64,000 nucleotides of DNA from Streptomyces aureocirculatus. GTDB lineage: Bacteria; Actinomycetota; Actinomycetes; Streptomycetales; Streptomycetaceae. Made by a program: the position numbers and the translations under genes. Shown in pieces: positions 16,409 to 24,571 of the stretch (its first letter is position 1; every line of letters begins with the position of its first letter). Location: positions 248,001-312,000 of the forward strand of contig NZ_JOAP01000008.1 of the NCBI RefSeq assembly GCF_000720475.1, given 5' to 3'. A model generated the notes under the pieces. The model saw only the letters and a program-made list of their open reading frames with translations. It had not been told where the DNA came from and ran no database searches.

Positions 16409-17059
16409 CTACTGGTCCGAGTAGCTGAAGTCGCCCACGGTCCAGGCGCTGACATCCGCGATCGCGACGCGGTACATGCCGCCGGTCTCGGGGATGCCCA
16501 CGTTGCCCTGGAGGATGCGGGCGAGGTGGAAGTGCAGATGCGTGGGCGCCACGCCCGCCCCGCCGGCCTGTTCCGGCGGACCCTCGCCCCGCCTCCCCGA
16601 AGAGCCCTCCGCCCGGCCCTCGGACGGGCTTTCCGTCCGGCCGTCCGACGGACCCTCCGCCAGGCCGTCCGACGGACCTTCCGCCAGGCTTGCCGACGGA
16701 CCCTCCGCCAGGCCGTCCAGCGGACCCTCCGCCAGGCCGTCCAGCGGACCCTCCGCCAGGCCGTCCAGCGGACCTTCCGCCAGGCCTGCCGACGGACCCT
16801 CCGCCAGGCCGTCCGGCGGACCTTCCGCGCGGCCGTCCGGCGGCCCCTCACCCCGGCTCCCCCCGAAGACGTCCGCGAACGGGCCGAGGCGGGACGAGTC
16901 CTTCAGGACCTCCGACACCCGTTCACGCCACACCCTTTCGGGGGCCAGGCGACCGGTGATGACCGTGCCTCCGACGACGACGGTCAGCGACATCTGATTC
17001 GTGTTCTCCGACTCCACCTTGGCGGAGATGTTGACGAGCAGCTCGTCGGGCTTCGACAT
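16409..17059 (-). CDS. GvpU-like accessory protein with expanded tandem-repeat linker
   Basis: 216 residues. The N-terminal block (about 1-65: NISAKV, MSLTVVVGGTVITG, RVSEVL, FADVFG) and C-terminal block (THLHFHLARILQG, then GMYRVAIADVSAWTVGDFSYSD) look like the small gas-vesicle accessory GvpU-type family of actinomycetes. Between them lies a low-complexity linker of about ten 8-residue units of the form DGLAEGPx. No other gvp gene is in the window, so a gas-vesicle role is doubtful. Start ATG 17059 has only a weak ribosome-binding site; divergent from the DUF72 gene. Confidence 0.65.
   Translation of the reverse strand: MSKPDELLVNISAKVESENTNQMSLTVVVGGTVITGRLAPERVWRERVSEVLKDSSRLGPFADVFGGSRGEGPPDGRAEGPPDGLAEGPSAGLAEGPLDGLAEGPLDGLAEGPLDGLAEGPSASLAEGPSDGLAEGPSDGRTESPSEGRAEGSSGRRGEGPPEQAGGAGVAPTHLHFHLARILQGNVGIPETGGMYRVAIADVSAWTVGDFSYSDQ
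16600..16850. repeat. 24-bp tandem repeats inside the GvpU-like gene
   Basis: About ten head-to-tail copies of a 24-bp unit (plus-strand core GGACCCTCCGCCAGGCCGTC with small variants). The copies stay in frame and encode the DGLAEGP-type linker. Several adjacent units are identical, indicating recent expansion. Confidence 0.8.
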
Positions 17060-17168
17060 GACAGAGGATTCTATTCGGCGCCCGGGCCCCACCGGCATGC
17101 CGCCGTCACACAGGAGCCGCGCGGCGCGGTGCCCGCTGGAACCACCGGACGCGGGTACCCGCCCGTAC

Positions 17169-18026
17169 ATGGGTGAGATTCTCGTCGGCTCCTGTTCGTG
17201 GACGGACCCCGCACTGGTGCGCAGCGGTTGGTATCCACGGGGGCAACGCGACGCGGAGGGCAGGCTGCGGTACTACTCCGGACGCTTCCCGGTGGTCGAG
17301 GTCGACTCGGGCTACTACGCGCTGCCGAGCGCGCGGAACAGCGAGCTGTGGGTCGAGCGGACCCCGCAGGGGTTCATGTTCGACGTGAAGGCCTTCTCCC
17401 TGCTGACCGGCCACCCGACGAAGCGGGCAGCGCTCCCCGCCGACCTGCGGGACCGGCCCCGCGGCCGCGGCCTGGTGACGGAGGTGTGGGCGCGGTTCGC
17501 GGCGGGGATCGAGCCGCTGCGGGCGGCCGGGCGGCTCGGCAGTGTGCTGTTCCAGTTCCCGCCCTGGCTCGAACCCGGGGCGCGGGGCGAGGGGCTCGTC
17601 GAGGAGTGCGCCCGGCTCACCGCGGGATGGCCGGTCGCCGTCGAGTTCCGGCACCCCGCGTGGTGGCGGCAGGGGCAGGAGCGGGAGACCGCGGCGCTCC
17701 TCGCCCACCACGGCTTCGCCGCCGTGGCCGTCGACATGGCGCAGGACCTGCCCTCGTCCGTGCCCCCGGTCACGGCTGTCACTTCGCCCCGGCTCTCCGT
17801 CGTACGGTTCCACGGCCGCAGCAGGTCCTGGGGGACCGGCAGCAAGGAGTACCGCTTCCGGTACGCGTACGGGGAGGACGAACTGGCGGAGTGGGCGCCG
17901 CGGCTGCGGGCCCTCGCCGAGCGGGCGGAGCGGGTGCACGTGCTGTTCAACAACTGCTGCGCCGACGCGGCCGTACGGGCCGCGGAGACGATGGGGCGGC
18001 TGCTGCGGGTGCCGCAACCCGCCTGA
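17169..18026 (+). CDS. DUF72 (YecE-family) protein
   Basis: 285 residues, TIM-barrel-like family. Hallmarks: GSCSWTDPAL near the N-terminus, YYSGRFPVVEVDSGYYALP, FDVKAFSLLTGH, LGSVLFQFPPW, VAVEFRHPAWW, VVRFHGR and a C-terminal HVLFNNCCADAAV segment. Function is not established. ATG 17169 was chosen because the family starts immediately before the GSCSW strand; no strong ribosome-binding site is visible. Divergent from the GvpU-like gene. Confidence 0.9.
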   Translation: MGEILVGSCSWTDPALVRSGWYPRGQRDAEGRLRYYSGRFPVVEVDSGYYALPSARNSELWVERTPQGFMFDVKAFSLLTGHPTKRAALPADLRDRPRGRGLVTEVWARFAAGIEPLRAAGRLGSVLFQFPPWLEPGARGEGLVEECARLTAGWPVAVEFRHPAWWRQGQERETAALLAHHGFAAVAVDMAQDLPSSVPPVTAVTSPRLSVVRFHGRSRSWGTGSKEYRFRYAYGEDELAEWAPRLRALAERAERVHVLFNNCCADAAVRAAETMGRLLRVPQPA

Positions 18027-18177
18027 CCCGGCGGGGGGGGAACCTCCCCGTCCGGGCGGCGCGGCGGCCGCCGCATCCTGTCCGGCAGGACACGCGCCGC
18101 CTCACCCCAGGTCCACCTTGCTCGTAGGAAGGCCAAATCTCTCTGAAAAACGGCCTCTTTGAGCCACACTCTCCCTC

Positions 18178-19776
18178 ATGGTCAGTCGCGATCACGGGCC
18201 CGGTCCGGTCCCGCCCCCTCAGCCCGAGCACCGGCCCGTGCCCGGCAATCCCTACGCCCAGCCGCCGTCCGCCCCCGGCCCTGCCCGTGCGGGACGCGGG
18301 CGGGCCTTCGGCATCGGCGCCGGAGCCCTCGCCCTGTTGCTCGTCGGCGCCGGTGCCTTCGTCCTCACGCAGGGGGACGACGACGGCAGCGGTTCGCGCA
18401 AGGCCGCCGCGTCGGAGAGTCCACGTACGCCCCGTCAGTCGGAGAAGCCGGAGAAGTCCGGGCGGAGCGACGACAAGGACCGGGGCGACGACAAGGGCCG
18501 GGGCGACCCCGGTGTCGTCGACGTCAACGCCGGACGCGGACCCGGGGACGCCGAGGCCTGGGTCGCCGTCAACGACATCGAGCTGCCCGGCAAGGGCGCC
18601 ATGCTGTTCGACCTCTGGCACGCCGACGGCATCGTGGCGCAGGCCGAGTACGACGAGGTCACCGGTTTCAGCGCCGACGACGGCACGAAGAAGTGGTCCG
18701 TGCGGGTGCCCGGCGAGGTGTGCGACACCCCCGTGAACGCCTCCCCCGACGGCAAGGTGGCCGTGCTCTACACCAAGAGCAAGGCCAAACAGACCGGCAA
18801 ATGCAACCAGCTCCAGGTCATCGATCTGAGAACCGGCGAGAAGGGCTGGCACAAGCAGCTCGTCGAGCACGGCCTGTCCGACTCCACCAGCATGGCGCAC
18901 GTCGCCGTCAGCGGCTCCACGGTCATGGTCGACCAGGACTCCACCGCGCACGCCTACCGCCTGCGTGACGGCAAGCGGCTCTACACCACCAAGATGGAGC
19001 GCGAGGGCGCCTGCTTCCTGCGCGGGGTCGCCGGTGGCAGCGGTCTGCTCCAGGTGCAGTCCTGCGCGGCCGGGAGCGAGAGCACCCACGGCCGCCTGAA
19101 GAGGCTCGATCCCCGTACCGGCAAGGTCAAGTGGGTCTACCGCAGCAAGAAGGGGTGGACCATCGACAAGGTGTACTCCGTGGATCCGGCGGTCGTCACC
19201 TTGCGCAATCGCGAGAGCACGGACAAGTGGGCCGTGGCCGCCGTCGGCGCGCGGGGCGAGCAGCGCTCCTGGATCGAGTTCGCCGACCGGGAGAAGTTCG
19301 AGATGTGCACCGGCGCGGGTGACTCCGGCGAGGGCGTGCAGAACTGTCCGGGCGGTGTCGTCTCCGGCGACACCCTGTACCTCGCCGGTTCGCCGAAGGA
19401 CGGCATCCTCGGCCCCAGCAGGATCGCCGCCTTCGATCTGGCCACGGGCAGCCGCAAGTGGTCCGCGGGGGCGAACGGCCGCCAGCTCGTCCCCGTCGCC
19501 GCGAGCGGTGGCGACCGGGGCGGGGTGATCGTCTACGCCCGCGCCTCCCTCGGGAAGACCGGTCAGACCCTGCGCTTCGGCCCCGGGGGCGGCAAGCCCA
19601 AGGTGCTGCTGCGGCACACCGCCGCCGCCGAGGAGATCGAGTCCGGCATGTTCGCGGGCATCACGCTCTACGCCGAAGGCCGGTTCTATGTCAGCCCGAC
19701 CCGGCTCGACGGCAAGGCCCACGGCGGCAAGGGCGAGGAGGGGAACGGGCGGCTGCTCTCCTTCGGCAAGCCGTAA
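18178..19776 (+). CDS. Membrane-anchored PQQ-like beta-propeller protein, copy 1
   Basis: 532 residues. A Pro-rich cytoplasmic N-terminus (1-37) is followed by one membrane helix (about 43-62), a charged Asp/Lys/Arg linker (70-120) and an extracellular beta-propeller of PQQ/WD40-like repeats (LRTGEKGWHK, DGKRLYTT, PRTGKVKWVYRS, LATGSRKWSA). The propeller probably binds a ligand or partner in the cell wall; no catalytic residues are recognised. A paralogous gene follows on the same strand after 143 bp of Cys-free, C-rich spacer with repeated CCTCACCCGC units. Confidence 0.82.
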   Translation: MVSRDHGPGPVPPPQPEHRPVPGNPYAQPPSAPGPARAGRGRAFGIGAGALALLLVGAGAFVLTQGDDDGSGSRKAAASESPRTPRQSEKPEKSGRSDDKDRGDDKGRGDPGVVDVNAGRGPGDAEAWVAVNDIELPGKGAMLFDLWHADGIVAQAEYDEVTGFSADDGTKKWSVRVPGEVCDTPVNASPDGKVAVLYTKSKAKQTGKCNQLQVIDLRTGEKGWHKQLVEHGLSDSTSMAHVAVSGSTVMVDQDSTAHAYRLRDGKRLYTTKMEREGACFLRGVAGGSGLLQVQSCAAGSESTHGRLKRLDPRTGKVKWVYRSKKGWTIDKVYSVDPAVVTLRNRESTDKWAVAAVGARGEQRSWIEFADREKFEMCTGAGDSGEGVQNCPGGVVSGDTLYLAGSPKDGILGPSRIAAFDLATGSRKWSAGANGRQLVPVAASGGDRGGVIVYARASLGKTGQTLRFGPGGGKPKVLLRHTAAAEEIESGMFAGITLYAEGRFYVSPTRLDGKAHGGKGEEGNGRLLSFGKP

Positions 19777-19919
19777 GCCCGGCCCCTCCCGCAAGCCTCC
19801 GTGCCTCCCCCGCCCCTGACTCACCCGCCTCACCTGCCTCACCCGCCTGCCCCTTGTCTGCCTCGCCCTCTGACTTGCCAGCCTCGCCCGCCGCGCGCCC
19901 TTCTCTTCACGGAGCCCCG

Positions 19920-21581
19920 ATGACCCAGCCGCCCCCGCTTGGCCCCGCGCCCGAGCAGCCCCCGCACGGCTCCGCAGCCGAGCAGCCCCCGCACGGCCCT
20001 GCTCCCGGGCAGCCCCACCCCGGCGGCGCCTTCGGCCCGCCCCCGCCGGATCACCCCGCCGGTTTCGGGCCGCCCATACCCCCGGGCCCGGGAGGCTTCG
20101 GCCCGCCGGTGCCGCCGCCCCCGGACGGCTTCGGGACGCCCGCGCCCGCGCGGGAACCGGGGGGCGGCCGGGGGTCCCGGAGGCGCACGGCCGTCGTCGG
20201 CGCCGCCGTCCTCGCCGTCGCGCTGATCGTCGGCGGTGGCGTCTGGTACGCCGTGGGCAAGGACGACAAGGGTGACAAGGACGGCAAGAACCGTGCGGCG
20301 GCCAAGCCGGTCGACGACGGTGCCGGGCCCGCGTACGAGAAGCCGCGGGAGAAGGTGCCCGCCGACCCCAAGGCCTTCTACAAGGGGGCGGGCGGACAGC
20401 CCGAGCCGCCCAAGGGCGAGAGCACCTATCGGGTGCGCGGGTCCTGGCTGACGGACAAGGTGTACGCCAAGGCCTCCGTCGGCAGGATCAGCGGGCTCGA
20501 CGCGGCCACCGGCTCCCGCGTGTGGGTCCTGCCCAAGCCGGGCATGTCGTGCGCGGGCTCACCGAACCTCGGCGAGGGCAACATCGCCGTGGTGGTCACC
20601 CAGCCGCCGGGCGAGGACGAGCGCGGCACCGGCGCCCCCTGCACCGAGGTCACCGCGTTCGACGTCGACAACGGCAAGAAGCTGTGGACCAAGTCGGTCA
20701 CCATCGGCTACCAGAAGGAGAAGACGGCCTTCGACCAGGCCACCATCAGCGGTGACACGGTCGCCGTCGGCGGTCTGTACGGCGGTGCGGCCTTCGATCT
20801 GCGCAGCGGAAGGCTGCTGTGGAAGCCGAAGCAGGGCGAGACGTGCCGGGACGTCGGCTACGGCGGCGGCGATCAGCTCGTCGCCGTCCGCTCGTGCGGC
20901 GACTACGGTTCCGCGCGGATCAAGGTGGAGGTGCTCGACGCGGCCTCGGGCAAGCCGCGGTGGAGCAGCAGACTGCCCGCGGGCGTCCGCACCCCGAGCG
21001 TCATCTCCTCCCGCCCCGTGGTGGTCGCGGCCGACTCGGGCGAGATCACGTCGTCCGGCGCGTCGGACGTCTTCTCGTTCGACGCCCGCGGAAAACTCCG
21101 CACGAAGATCGCGCTCCCGCCCGAGCGGTACATGCACGAGTGCGGCACCCAGTCGGTCGTCGAGGACTGCCGGGGCGTCACCGCGGGCAACGACAAGCTG
21201 TACGTCGCGACCGCGCGGCGCGACACCGCGGACGGCATCACCTCGACCAACGACATCGTGGCGTTCTCGCTGGCCACCGGCAAGACCACCGGGGAGAAGC
21301 TGACCGGCGGCGACAACTATCCGGTCTTCCCGATCCGCATGGACGGCGGGAACCTCCTCGTGTACAAGAGCGCGCCCTTCACCCGGGTCTACTCCGTCCA
21401 CGGCCGCACCCTGAAGCAGACCCTGCTCCTCGACGCCGGCACCCGGCCGAGCAGCCTGGCCCCCCTGCGGTCCGAGCTGCGCTTCACCCACAGCAAGCTG
21501 TACATCAGCGGCGATCTGATCTCCCGGCCCACCTCCAAGCGCTCCAAGCCGACGATGGTGTTCGGTTTCGCCGCCAAGTAG
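19920..21581 (+). CDS. Membrane-anchored PQQ-like beta-propeller protein, copy 2
   Basis: 553 residues with the same architecture as the preceding gene: a long Pro/Gly-rich N-terminus (1-75), a membrane helix (about 92-113), a Lys/Asp linker and a propeller with repeats such as GLDAATGSRVWVL, DVDNGKKLWTK, DLRSGRLLWKP and DAASGKPRWSS. Scattered Cys pairs (CAG, TGAPCTE, SCGDYG, ECGT, DCRG) suggest disulfides outside the cell. Start ATG 19920 is five bases from GGAG. The tandem arrangement indicates duplication; the pair may act together. Confidence 0.82.
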   Translation: MTQPPPLGPAPEQPPHGSAAEQPPHGPAPGQPHPGGAFGPPPPDHPAGFGPPIPPGPGGFGPPVPPPPDGFGTPAPAREPGGGRGSRRRTAVVGAAVLAVALIVGGGVWYAVGKDDKGDKDGKNRAAAKPVDDGAGPAYEKPREKVPADPKAFYKGAGGQPEPPKGESTYRVRGSWLTDKVYAKASVGRISGLDAATGSRVWVLPKPGMSCAGSPNLGEGNIAVVVTQPPGEDERGTGAPCTEVTAFDVDNGKKLWTKSVTIGYQKEKTAFDQATISGDTVAVGGLYGGAAFDLRSGRLLWKPKQGETCRDVGYGGGDQLVAVRSCGDYGSARIKVEVLDAASGKPRWSSRLPAGVRTPSVISSRPVVVAADSGEITSSGASDVFSFDARGKLRTKIALPPERYMHECGTQSVVEDCRGVTAGNDKLYVATARRDTADGITSTNDIVAFSLATGKTTGEKLTGGDNYPVFPIRMDGGNLLVYKSAPFTRVYSVHGRTLKQTLLLDAGTRPSSLAPLRSELRFTHSKLYISGDLISRPTSKRSKPTMVFGFAAK

Positions 21582-21655
21582 CCTTGCCCCCGACGGACAT
21601 ATGGGTGCGAAGTGCCGACGGTGCGACGCGGTGGGCGAAAGAGGACGGTCGACCG

Positions 21656-22414
21656 ATGCCGCGGATCGTGCGGAAGGTCCGGGGCGCGCTGCGGGCGGAG
21701 TGGCAGTGTCTGGCGCTCGCGGCCTGGCGGGAGCTGCGGGAGCGGCGCCCGCGCGCTGCCCTGCTCGGCGTTTCGCTCGGTGTCTCGCTGGCCCTGACGG
21801 CGAGCCTCGCCATGATCACTCTGCATGAGCTGCAGGAGATCCCGGCGAGCGACCGCGTCGTACGTTTCGCCGGAGAGGTGCGCGCCGATCAGCCGCTGTG
21901 GGTGTCGCTCCTGCGCACGCCCCTCTCCGTGCTCGTCCCCACCCGGGACCAGTTGGTGTGGGGCGGCCTGCCGCGCCTGATCCTGTCCCTCGGCCTGGCC
22001 CAGCTCCTCATCGGACCCCGGCGGGCGCTGCTCGTCGGGTACGGCGCGACGCTGGCCGGCACCCTCGGCGCGCGGGTCATGGTGGCCATCGGGCCCGACC
22101 ACTTCGCGGGGGTGCCGGCCGCGTACGCCCACGACGTGGACACCGGGGCGTCCGCCGCCGTCGTGGGCCTCTTCACCTATCTCTCGGTGCGGCTGCGGGC
22201 GCCCGTGCTGTGCCTGGCGTTCGTCGTACCGACGGTCGTGGGCTCGGTCCTTGAACCGAACCTCGCCGGGCGCGAACACCTGGTCGCCGTCGCCTGCGTC
22301 ACCGCCGTCGCCGTGCTCCAGGAGCGACGCAGGCCCGGCGAGTTCAGGGCGACCGGACCTGCGGGGTCGCTCAGACCGAGCCGAGGTCCGAGGACACCCA
22401 CCGCTCGGGGCTGA
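21656..22414 (+). CDS. Rhomboid-like integral membrane protein
   Basis: 252 residues with about five to six hydrophobic segments. A charged N-terminus (WRELRERRPR) precedes helix 1; a later HDVDTGASAAVVGLFTYL segment resembles the rhomboid G-x-S helix, but the expected catalytic histidine in a following helix is not evident, so it may be an inactive rhomboid-like protein. The last 44 bp overlap the convergent PPOX gene. ATG 21656 follows GAGGA by nine bases; a GTG at 21632 is also possible. Confidence 0.65.
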   Translation: MPRIVRKVRGALRAEWQCLALAAWRELRERRPRAALLGVSLGVSLALTASLAMITLHELQEIPASDRVVRFAGEVRADQPLWVSLLRTPLSVLVPTRDQLVWGGLPRLILSLGLAQLLIGPRRALLVGYGATLAGTLGARVMVAIGPDHFAGVPAAYAHDVDTGASAAVVGLFTYLSVRLRAPVLCLAFVVPTVVGSVLEPNLAGREHLVAVACVTAVAVLQERRRPGEFRATGPAGSLRPSRGPRTPTARG

Positions 22415-22802
22415 GCCGTATGACCACCTGCTCGCCGTGCTCCTTCCAGGACGTCTCCACATAGCCGTCGACCTTCTCGGCCGGGAGATAGCGGGAGGCC
22501 ATCTCGTGGAGCTGCTCGCGGGTCGCGGCCTCGGTGGCGACGACGGGGCCCTCGACGGAGACGTAACGGACCGTCGGCTCAAGGCGTTCCACCATGAGCG
22601 AGAAGCGGCCCGCCGCACCGATCAGCTTCGCCTTGCGCGAGTCGCGCTCCGTCATGATCCACACATCGCCGCCGGGTTCGTACTGGTACCAGATGGGGAC
22701 GGTGAGCGGCGCCCGCCGCCCGCCCTCCCCGGAGTCCACGGCGAGCGCCGCGATGTGCGGCTCGGCCAGGAACTGTTCGCGTTCTGCGCGGTTGAGAGCC
22801 AT
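22371..22802 (-). CDS. Pyridoxamine 5'-phosphate oxidase (PPOX)-family flavin/F420 protein
   Basis: 143 residues with a split-barrel fold: LAEPHIAALAVDS, PLTVPIWYQYEPGGDVWIMT, KAKLIGAAGRFSLMVE and VRYVSVEGPVV are the successive strands of F420/FMN-binding PPOX proteins, followed by a helical C-terminus (REQLHEMASRYLP) and VVIRLSPERWVSSDLG. Probably reduces or binds a cofactor or small toxicant; substrate unknown. Start ATG 22802 with GAGGAG seven bases upstream. Its 3' end overlaps the rhomboid-like gene by 44 bp on the other strand. Confidence 0.88.
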   Translation of the reverse strand: MALNRAEREQFLAEPHIAALAVDSGEGGRRAPLTVPIWYQYEPGGDVWIMTERDSRKAKLIGAAGRFSLMVERLEPTVRYVSVEGPVVATEAATREQLHEMASRYLPAEKVDGYVETSWKEHGEQVVIRLSPERWVSSDLGSV

Positions 22803-22950
22803 CGTCGATCTCCTCAGGAGTACGTGAACCTCCTGCATACCCGTCGAATGCCGTGCCGTACACAGCGCATCGCGGTTCACCGCCGGGGTCACGTACGGTG
22901 AAAGTCCGGCTGAAGGAGCCGGAGGAGTCGTCACACTTGGGGGGCCTGAC

Positions 22951-23316
22951 ATGGCGCTGTTCGGAAACGCTCACACCGTCGACCCGGCGTCGGCGCAGCA
23001 GGACTACGCACGCCTCATGGGGCACGGCGAGCAGGTGTACGCGGCGTACCGGCTCATCCGCGACACGATCCTGCTCACCGACCGTCGCATGATCTTCATC
23101 GACAAGCAGGGCATGACCGGCAAGAAGGTCGAGTACCACTCGGTGCCCTACCGCAGCATCACCCACTTCTCGGTGGAGACCGCCGGTCACTTCGACCTCG
23201 ACGCGGAGCTGAAGATATGGATCTCCAGCAACCCCGTGCCGATCGAGAAGACCTTCACCAAGGGTGTGGACATCTACGAGGTGCAGGCGATCCTCACCCA
23301 GTTCGTGGCCAGGTAG
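22951..23316 (+). CDS. PH domain-containing protein (bacterial PH, PF08000-like)
   Basis: 121 residues, cytosolic. Bacterial pleckstrin-homology fold with VYAAYRLIRDTILLTDRRMIFIDKQG, KVEYHSVPYRSITHFSVE and DLDAELKIWISS read as successive strands, then a C-terminal helix (VDIYEVQAILTQFV). Families of this type are proposed to bind membranes or nucleotides; no activity is established. Start ATG 22951 is preceded by GGGGGGCC. Head-to-tail with the ABM gene. Confidence 0.88.
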   Translation: MALFGNAHTVDPASAQQDYARLMGHGEQVYAAYRLIRDTILLTDRRMIFIDKQGMTGKKVEYHSVPYRSITHFSVETAGHFDLDAELKIWISSNPVPIEKTFTKGVDIYEVQAILTQFVAR

Positions 23317-23392
23317 TCCCGAGTAGTCCAGATCCGGACCTGGGGGTACGTTCATAGGTGCACTGCACAGCGATACACAGGGAACAACCCCC

Positions 23393-23725
23393 ATGATCTT
23401 CATCACCGTCAAGTTCACCGTCCGCCCCGAGCGGAGCGACGAGTGGCTCGACCTCGTCGACGACTTCACCCGCGCCACCCGTGAGGAGCCGGGCAACCTG
23501 TTCTTCGAGTGGTCCCGCAGCGTCGACGACCCGCACACGTTCGTGCTGGTCGAGGGCTTCCGCGACGGCGAGGCCGGCGCGGCGCACGTGGAGTCCGCGC
23601 ACTTCAAGGCCGCCATGGACACCATGTCGTACGCCATCGCCGACGTCCCGCAGATCGTCAGCACCGAGATCCCCGGCATGACCGGGTGGGGCGAGATGGG
23701 CGAGGTCGCGCCGCGCGAGGCCTGA
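23393..23725 (+). CDS. Antibiotic biosynthesis monooxygenase (ABM/YgiN)-family protein
   Basis: 110 residues, a single dimeric ferredoxin-like ABM domain: IFITVKFTVRPERSDEWLDLV, REEPGNLFFEWSRS, TFVLVEGFRDGEAGAAHVES and HFKAAMDTM are the conserved strands and helices. Likely a cofactor-free quinol monooxygenase or a stress protein, not tied to any antibiotic cluster here. ATG 23393 preceded by an AGGGA sequence. Ends at a strong bidirectional terminator. Confidence 0.88.
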   Translation: MIFITVKFTVRPERSDEWLDLVDDFTRATREEPGNLFFEWSRSVDDPHTFVLVEGFRDGEAGAAHVESAHFKAAMDTMSYAIADVPQIVSTEIPGMTGWGEMGEVAPREA

Positions 23726-23737
23726 TCGCGTACGCGC

Positions 23738-23776
23738 CACAGGTGCCCCGGACCGTGGTGGTCCGGGGCACCTGTG
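23738..23776. terminator. Bidirectional terminator between ABM and SnoaL-like genes
   Basis: A perfect 17-bp stem (left arm starting CACAGGTGCCCCGGACC, 23738-23754; right arm 23760-23776) with a 5-nt loop lies between two convergent stop codons. Confidence 0.85.
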
Positions 23777-23795
23777 CGAGCGGGGTCCGGTGGCC

Positions 23796-24173
23796 TCAGG
23801 CGGTGGGCAGCCGGTCGAGGAAGCCGTGCACCGTGCGGATGCGGCCGTCGTCGGCCAGCTCGACCACGTCGAATCCGGCGACCGGGGCGGAGCCGTCCGC
23901 GTCGGACACCAGCTCCCAGGTGAAGCGGGCGAGGTTGTGGTGGCCGTCGACCTCCCCCGTGTGGCGGAACGAGAAGCCGGGGAACTGCTCCCTGGCTCCG
24001 GCGATGACGGCGGCGATGCCCTCGTGGCCCGCGACGTCGGCCAGCGGGTCGGTGTACGTGCCGTCCTCGGTCCACGCGGCGGCGATGGCCTTGGGCAGAT
24101 CGGCGGTGTCGGCGGTGTTCCAGGCCTCGAAGTAGCGGGCAACGGCGGTCTCGTGAACGTACTGTGCGGGCAT
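23796..24173 (-). CDS. SnoaL/NTF2-like protein
   Basis: 125 residues forming one NTF2-like cone: VARYFEAWNTAD, AAAWTEDGTYTDPLADVAGHEGI, FRHTGEVDGHHNLARFTWEL and GFDVVELADDGRIRTVHGFLD. This is the ketosteroid-isomerase/SnoaL-type small-molecule pocket; the substrate is unknown. Start ATG 24173 with AGGAGGCG upstream. Convergent with the ABM gene across the terminator. Confidence 0.88.
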   Translation of the reverse strand: MPAQYVHETAVARYFEAWNTADTADLPKAIAAAWTEDGTYTDPLADVAGHEGIAAVIAGAREQFPGFSFRHTGEVDGHHNLARFTWELVSDADGSAPVAGFDVVELADDGRIRTVHGFLDRLPTA

Positions 24174-24320
24174 GGTGTTCGCCTCCTGCGTGGTCGTGGA
24201 CCGGGCTTCTGCCCCGGAGCCCGGGCGGAGGGCGCCGCCCGGGTTCCGGTGACGCCAAGACTGCCGGGCGGGCGCCGGGGGGTCGATTACGCGGGAGGTA
24301 ATGCCCGCCCAGCCACCCTG

Positions 24321-24440
24321 CGGACGGCTGCTCCGCCCGCGCCCTGCGGACGGCTCCTCCGCCCGCGCCCTGTGGGCGGCTGGTCCGCCCGCGCCCTGTG
24401 GGCGGCTGGTCCGCCCAGGGGGCGGAACGGGCGGGCACAG
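24321..24440. repeat. 26-bp tandem repeats plus a dispersed 45-bp palindromic Streptomyces element
   Basis: Four units of about 26 bp begin at 24321, 24347, 24373 and 24399 (core GGCTGGTCCGCCCGCGCC). The last copy merges into a 45-bp element (24396-24440) that matches 53066-53110 at 42 of 45 positions. The surrounding 24174-24571 region has no supported gene apart from the SnoaL start and SGNH leader. Confidence 0.75.
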
Positions 24441-24571
24441 GGCGGAACCCCGCCGCCGGGCAACCACCCCCCCCGACCTCAGCCACCTCCGACCCCCGAG
24501 AACCTTCCGCCGCGCCCCCCGACTGTGCTTGCCTAAGACCCGATCCCGCCCCCCAGGAGAGGAAGTCGCGG

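Noticed and set aside
24321..24440. Regular 26-bp repeats considered as a CRISPR array
   Set aside because: Units are contiguous without spacers, and no cas genes are in the window.
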